DNA of 64,000 nt from Desulfovibrio sp. (GTDB lineage: Bacteria > Desulfobacterota > Desulfovibrionia > Desulfovibrionales > Desulfovibrionaceae). Position 1 is the stretch's first letter. Each line of letters begins with the position of its first letter. This document shows, piece after piece, positions 60,470-64,000 of the stretch. A program made the translations under genes and the position numbers. The notes under the pieces were generated by a model that saw only the letters and a program-made list of their open reading frames with translations, was not told the DNA's origin and ran no database searches. Where the stretch lies: NCBI RefSeq assembly GCF_019424165.1, contig NZ_JAHZAA010000002.1, forward strand, positions 50,041 through 114,040, written 5' to 3'.

Positions 60470-60975
60470 GGCTGACTCCTTAAAATTTCCGGTAGGGCCA
60501 AATGCCGGACCGGGGATTTTCGGCACGCAGGGCTTAGCGGTGATGAGGCCGTCAGCCGCCTTGGCGGGCAGGGACGGCAAGGCCCTAGCGTTAAAATATG
60601 GAAGAAGCTACATACACGCCCGCAGCCCCCCCGTCAAGCGCGGACTGAGCCAATCCTTTCAAGGTTACGCTCGTAAGGACCGCAGTTCACGGCGAATCCT
60701 GTGCATCAGGCACCGGAATAAATTTACCGCGCCACGCCTTTGCGCTGCCGGGGCGACACCTCACACGCAGAAAAGCAGCCGGGCGGCGCAAAGCCTCCGA
60801 CAGGTCGGAGCCGCACATTGGACTATCCTTACAACCGGTTAAAAAACACGTTGTGGACAGGCAAGGCGCAATATCCGCTGAGGAAGCCGCTTTTACCGGT
60901 TTACTGCGTGCAGCCTGCTGCGTACGGGCGTGATCCGACAGCAAGGAGGGCGCGTTTCCCCTACTCTGCACTTTT
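60470..60975. other. Region upstream of rpmH
   Basis: These 506 bases should hold the rpmH promoter (minus strand). I see a small hairpin CTCCGAC/GTCGGAG near 60798-60814 but no clear dnaA box array, dnaA gene or origin; this is not evidence for oriC here. Confidence 0.35.
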
Positions 60976-62046
60976 TCAGGGCAGAGGAGCACGAACCGGA
61001 GCAGCCCCGTCAGAACCGTTGGATGGCGGCAGCAGGTCATCTGCGGAAAGCGAAGGTACGGGGGGAGGCGGCAGCACGCCCTGCGGGGCATCCCTTGCGG
61101 CATCTCGCGCCACGCCAACGCCACCATGGCTTAAAGCACCGGCAGCCGCGCCGGTCCCACTGAGCACGCCGGGCAGTGAGGCAGGCGGCGGCGCAGGGGC
61201 AACGGTATTTTCCGGAGCAGTCGCCCCCGGGGCCGCATGGCCGGAAATCCCGGCTCCTGCGGGAGTTTTGTCCGCTTTTTCCACACCGGGCAGCGCAGGG
61301 TTGTTGCCCACCTTGCCCTCGGTTACGGCAGCACTGCGCGGCGCGGCACTGCTGCCTTGCGTGGCCGGGGGCCTGGGTGTAGCGCCGGGCGTAACAGCGG
61401 AAGTACCGGGCGCAACGGCTGGCGTAATGCCTGATGCCGCGCCATTGCCAGACTTTCCGGCTGCCGCGCTGCCCGTCCGGGCAGCGGTGGCGGCCTTGCC
61501 GTTGCCGGAAGCAGCCGGAGCGGTGAGTGCAGGGCTTACAGAAGCGGGTCTCTGCCCTGTCACGCGAGGAGCGGCCGTGTCGGTCTTTTTGACGGTGTTG
61601 CCTGCCTTGCCCGCGGAATGTGAGGCTCCGCGCATGGGCATCAGCGGAGCGCCGGGGTCGATGACCACGCTATGGGGGGCCGCTTTGGCTCCGGCGCGGC
61701 TTTTCCCGGCGGATTTGCTGCCAGCCTGCCCCTGGGGCGACGGCATCAGCTCTGGTACGGCTGCGGGATCTGCAAAACTTGCCCCGGCCATGCGCAACTG
61801 CCGTGGCTGCATCAAGGTGTTCCAGTAAAGGCGCGCGCCGCCGTGCCGCACCCATGCCTCATTCAGGTTGGCCCCGCCATCCGGCAGCGTTGGTGGCGGA
61901 GAGGAAGGCAGGTGAACAGTTTCCGCAGCCGCAGCCGGTGAGACCGAAAACATGAAGGCAGCGCAGAGGCACAAAAAAGCCGTTCTCACAGTTACGGCCC
62001 GTAACGCGCAAAGCGCCGCTGTTTTTTTGCATAGCGTCATGAACAT
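60976..62046 (-). CDS. Exported Ala/Pro-rich protein of unknown function
   Basis: This 356-residue protein has a signal peptide (residues 1-41; hydrophobic TAFLCLCAAFMFSV, then SPAAAAE). A short folded-looking segment (LNEAWVRHGGARLYWNTLMQ, about 53-80) follows, then a 230-residue Ala/Gly/Pro/Ser/Thr-rich tail without cysteine. I do not recognise a family; it could be a periplasmic linker-type or surface protein. AGAGGTGG is upstream of ATG 62046; the earlier in-frame ATG extends into non-coding sequence. Monocistronic, divergent from the kinase gene. Confidence 0.65.
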   Translation of the reverse strand: MFMTLCKKTAALCALRAVTVRTAFLCLCAAFMFSVSPAAAAETVHLPSSPPPTLPDGGANLNEAWVRHGGARLYWNTLMQPRQLRMAGASFADPAAVPELMPSPQGQAGSKSAGKSRAGAKAAPHSVVIDPGAPLMPMRGASHSAGKAGNTVKKTDTAAPRVTGQRPASVSPALTAPAASGNGKAATAARTGSAAAGKSGNGAASGITPAVAPGTSAVTPGATPRPPATQGSSAAPRSAAVTEGKVGNNPALPGVEKADKTPAGAGISGHAAPGATAPENTVAPAPPPASLPGVLSGTGAAAGALSHGGVGVARDAARDAPQGVLPPPPVPSLSADDLLPPSNGSDGAAPVRAPLP

Positions 62047-62323
62047 GATACCACCTCTATAACGCTTATCGGCCGGACATGTAATGCCTTTAGGGCGCAC
62101 TCCACCTTGCGCGCAGCAGGCCATGACCACACACTACAGCCTGACTTTGCATTTGGATACCGAAGGGGCGGACTGAACCGAAAAACAGGGGCGCCGCAGC
62201 AACCAGCGCAAGAGCGCGACCGCGCTCTGTTACAGGGGATCTTTACGCTTTTGCCTCCGTCCGCCTTGACAGGCTGCCGCCGCTTAGGCACATTTTCAAA
62301 AAAATTTCCCATCAGGAGTCGAA

Positions 62324-62902
62324 ATGTCCGCGCCCTCCCCTGCCGAAGCCCCGCCTGCCATGTCTGGCCCCACCAGGCCATCTCCCTGCATTATCCTTAT
62401 CGGCATGGCTGGAGCAGGCAAATCCACCGTGGGCGAAGCATTGGCCCACGCGCTTGGCTGGGCATTTATGGACAGCGACCATCTTATTGAGGCCGTGTAT
62501 GCCGCCCGCCTGCAAGACGTTACCGATGCGCTCGGCAAGTCTGCGTTTCTGGATGTGGAGTCCAGCGTTGTCTGCGCCATAAAGGCCAACCGCACGGTTA
62601 TTGCCACAGGCGGCAGCGTTGTTTACCGCGAGCAGACCATGTGCCACCTGGCCTCGCTGGGACCGCTGGTTTACCTGGATGTACCTTTTGCCGTAGTGGA
62701 GGAACGCATTGCCCGGAACCCACAACGCGGCCTCGCCATTGCCCCGGGCCAGACCTTGCACGACATTTTTCGGGAGCGCGAAGAGCTGTACGCCCGTTAT
62801 GCCACATTGCGCTGCCCCGCTGCAGACAAAAATCCGCAACAGTGCGTGAACTGGATAATGCAGCAACTACCCGTTGAAGTGACCATGCCTGACAGGCCGT
62901 AA
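62324..62902 (+). CDS. Shikimate-kinase-fold kinase (possible homoserine kinase)
   Basis: The 192-residue protein has the P-loop IGMAGAGKSTVG and Walker-B-like WAFMDSDHLIE of shikimate kinase. The FRxxE motif that supplies the shikimate-binding arginine is FLDVE here, and the GGG loop is TGGSVV. The lid segment reads RNPQRGLAIAP, unlike shikimate kinases. These changes argue for another substrate. Shikimate-kinase-like homoserine kinases are reported in Desulfovibrio, and this protein resembles that kind, so threonine synthesis is my best guess. CAGGAG lies before the ATG. Confidence 0.72.
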   Translation: MSAPSPAEAPPAMSGPTRPSPCIILIGMAGAGKSTVGEALAHALGWAFMDSDHLIEAVYAARLQDVTDALGKSAFLDVESSVVCAIKANRTVIATGGSVVYREQTMCHLASLGPLVYLDVPFAVVEERIARNPQRGLAIAPGQTLHDIFREREELYARYATLRCPAADKNPQQCVNWIMQQLPVEVTMPDRP

Positions 62903-63333
62903 CAGCCATATACCGCCAGATCCTACGGTTGCCGCTGCTTTTCTTCAACAGCGGCTCTGCCTTTTTTCTGCCAATTGCAATTTCATACAATGCGCCATCG
63001 GGCGCAACTGCCTGCAAAGCGTCACCATTGCCGGATGACACTGGTCCCGCGCTTCGCACACAACGGGCCGATGCATAAAAAAAAGCGGGGCCGAAGCCCC
63101 GCCAGAAAAACATCTTGCCGCGATCTCAAGCAAAAACATCACCAGCAGTGCAGAGCATTTTCACTCTGAAATGCCCAGGCGGCTGCGTAAGCATACGCCT
63201 GCTGTGGAAGTGCAACTGAACCGTTGCCCGAAGGGCTTGCGGAAAAGACAGCAGCGCTGTGTAGTTGCGTGATCAAGCGCCGTAGCGAACGTGTTGCAAG
63301 CCTTGAGATGTGCATTCTCAAAGCCAATCCGTT
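62903..63333. other. Intergenic region between kinase and lipoprotein genes
   Basis: These 431 bases contain repeat copy C (63148-63290) and a GC-rich hairpin GGGGC...GCCCC (63088-63102, GGGGCCGAAGCCCC) just before it. No gene. Confidence 0.5.
63148..63290 (+). repeat. Intergenic hairpin-plus-tail repeat, copy C
   Basis: CAGAGCATTT ... AAATGCCC is the diverged palindrome; the tail GGCTGCG, GAAGTGCA, CGTTGCCCGAAGG and AAAAGACAGCAGCGC lines up with copy B at 27.16 kb over about 110 bases in the same order. Confidence 0.6.
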
Positions 63334-63897
63334 CTAGTACTGCCAGCTCTTGCCATCATAACGGATAAGTTCGTTAATCCTGCGGGCCTTGACCTGCTGG
63401 CAAGCGGCAGAAAGGGCCGCCTGGCGGTTGGCGCCACGGCACTCAAACACATTTTCCTTGTAGCGGACAAAGCCCACATACTGCCCGGAAGCTCCGGGGC
63501 GCAGCTCTGTGGTGACACTGCCTTCATCCACGGCAATATAGCTGGCTACAAATTCCTTGCCGTCCTGCCGTACATCCTTTTTGGACTTGGACGGAACAAC
63601 GGTCCGACCGGCCTGGGCAGCCAGTTTGCGCCCAACCACGTCGAGTTCGGCGGCAATCTGGGCTTCAGTTTTGGCCCCTTTGGCGACGGGCTGTTTCTTT
63701 TCCGCAGGCTTAGCGGCTTTTTTATCGGCCTTGGCGGGAGCCGTTTTTTCCGGCGCGGGCGCAGGTTCGGCAGCCTGCTCGGGCTGGGCGGGCGTTACCA
63801 CCGCTTCAGTGGAAGAAGAATCGCCGCCAAACCAGGCGCAACCACCTGTGGTCAATCCGAAGATCAGCAAAAATGCCCAAAATATTTGCTTGTGCAT
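63334..63897 (-). CDS. Outer-membrane or periplasmic lipoprotein, unknown
   Basis: This is a 187-residue lipoprotein: a signal segment ends in LTTGGC with the acylated Cys20. A Pro/Ala/Glu/Lys-rich linker (about 30-75) follows, then a folded C-terminal domain with KEFVASYIAVDEGSVTTEL and FVRYKENVFECRGA, with two cysteines. GAGGTG precedes the ATG. I do not recognise a family; the linker plus domain resembles peptidoglycan-spanning lipoproteins. No close gene partner. Confidence 0.75.
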   Translation of the reverse strand: MHKQIFWAFLLIFGLTTGGCAWFGGDSSSTEAVVTPAQPEQAAEPAPAPEKTAPAKADKKAAKPAEKKQPVAKGAKTEAQIAAELDVVGRKLAAQAGRTVVPSKSKKDVRQDGKEFVASYIAVDEGSVTTELRPGASGQYVGFVRYKENVFECRGANRQAALSAACQQVKARRINELIRYDGKSWQY

Positions 63898-63912
63898 AGC
63901 ACCTCACACATT

Positions 63913-63944
63913 AAAGCCGGGCGGCATAGGCCACCCGGCTTTTG
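63913..63944. terminator. Hairpin beyond the lipoprotein start
   Basis: AAAGCCGGG (63913-63921) pairs with CCCGGCTTT (63935-63943) around a loop. It lies upstream of the lipoprotein gene, so it more likely ends a gene entering from the right. Confidence 0.6.
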
Positions 63945-64000
63945 CATGTTATTCCACTGAAACCCGCCCTTCGATTATTCGAAGGAGATTTCGGTGCGCC
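63945..64000. other. Edge region: possible partial gene
   Basis: Two readings fit. On the minus strand, a frame ending TAA at 63975-63977 (ending RTEISFE) or at 63949-63951 could be the end of a gene entering from the right. On the plus strand AAGGAG (63982-63987) and a GTG at 63994 could begin a gene. The hairpin at 63913-63944 favours the minus-strand reading. Confidence 0.3.

Noticed and set aside
60470..60975. Replication origin next to rpmH
   Set aside because: No dnaA gene and no cluster of TTATCCACA-like boxes; only one poor match (CTGTCCACA) is present.
1..64000. CRISPR arrays, insertion sequences, prophage or integrase
   Set aside because: No regularly spaced direct repeats, transposase motifs or tRNA-adjacent integrase were seen.

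Overview
This 64 kb window comes from a GC-rich delta-proteobacterial sulfate reducer of the Desulfovibrio type. I infer this from family content: an adenylate kinase carrying the Cys129/His135/Cys151/Cys154 metal site described for Desulfovibrio gigas, an [FeFe]-hydrogenase maturase (HydG), a PxxKW cysteine-rich protein, a GAK-type CofD-like protein, a Fur-type box before flavodoxin, an iron alcohol dehydrogenase and a heptose epimerase for LPS. I see no insertion sequence, prophage, integrase or CRISPR array. The window looks like chromosomal core with small accessory patches.

Layout. 0-3.6 kb: hldD (minus), then a small unknown gene overlapping a two-gene sufC-sufB/D Fe-S scaffold operon. 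3.7-6.0 kb: a CAU-anticodon tRNA, a PAP2 phosphatase and an arsR/arsM arsenic pair. 6.5-10.4 kb: an RRM RNA-binding protein with a structured leader, then the yajC-secD-secF translocase operon (minus). 10.7-24.8 kb: a long plus-strand run of amidohydrolase (mtaD type), PxxKW protein, M20 peptidase, mnmG, membrane PilZ protein, corC, lnt, prfB (with the programmed +1 frameshift), a degenerate GGDEF protein, a MinD/FlhG-like ATPase, an HU-type protein and dapA. 25-32 kb (minus): iron alcohol dehydrogenase, a 1.2 kb stretch without a gene, an unrecognised 1014-residue membrane protein and hydG. 32.6-35.1 kb: two periplasmic binding proteins without permeases. 35.3-42.3 kb: an exported MsrB-MsrA fusion, galE, flavodoxin, a radical SAM protein, a small membrane protein and a CgeB-like glycosyltransferase. 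42.4-48.9 kb: AsmA-like protein, adk, dut, argD and a DksA/TraR zinc finger. 49-54.3 kb (minus): pit and its DUF47 partner, then an exonuclease, CofD-like protein and RluA-type synthase with overlapping or abutting genes. 54.3-60.5 kb (minus): the rpmH-rnpA-yidD-yidC-jag cluster followed by mnmE. 60.9-64 kb: an Ala/Pro-rich exported protein, a shikimate-kinase-fold kinase and a lipoprotein.

How the genes work together. Three modules serve the envelope and protein export: yajC/secD/secF, yidC/yidD, and lnt with corC. mnmG and mnmE, which together modify U34 of tRNA, are both present but 38 kb apart. rnpA, jag and the RluA-type enzyme add RNA processing. sufC/sufB, hydG, the radical SAM protein and Fur-linked flavodoxin reflect Fe-S and iron-centred physiology.

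The signals most worth a second look are: a three-copy intergenic hairpin-plus-tail repeat family (about 12.63, 27.16 and 63.15 kb); the degenerate GGDEF protein coupled to a MinD-like ATPase; the large PHP-like/membrane protein; a CofD-like protein away from its usual partners; and a shikimate-kinase-like protein that seems to lack the substrate-binding arginine.
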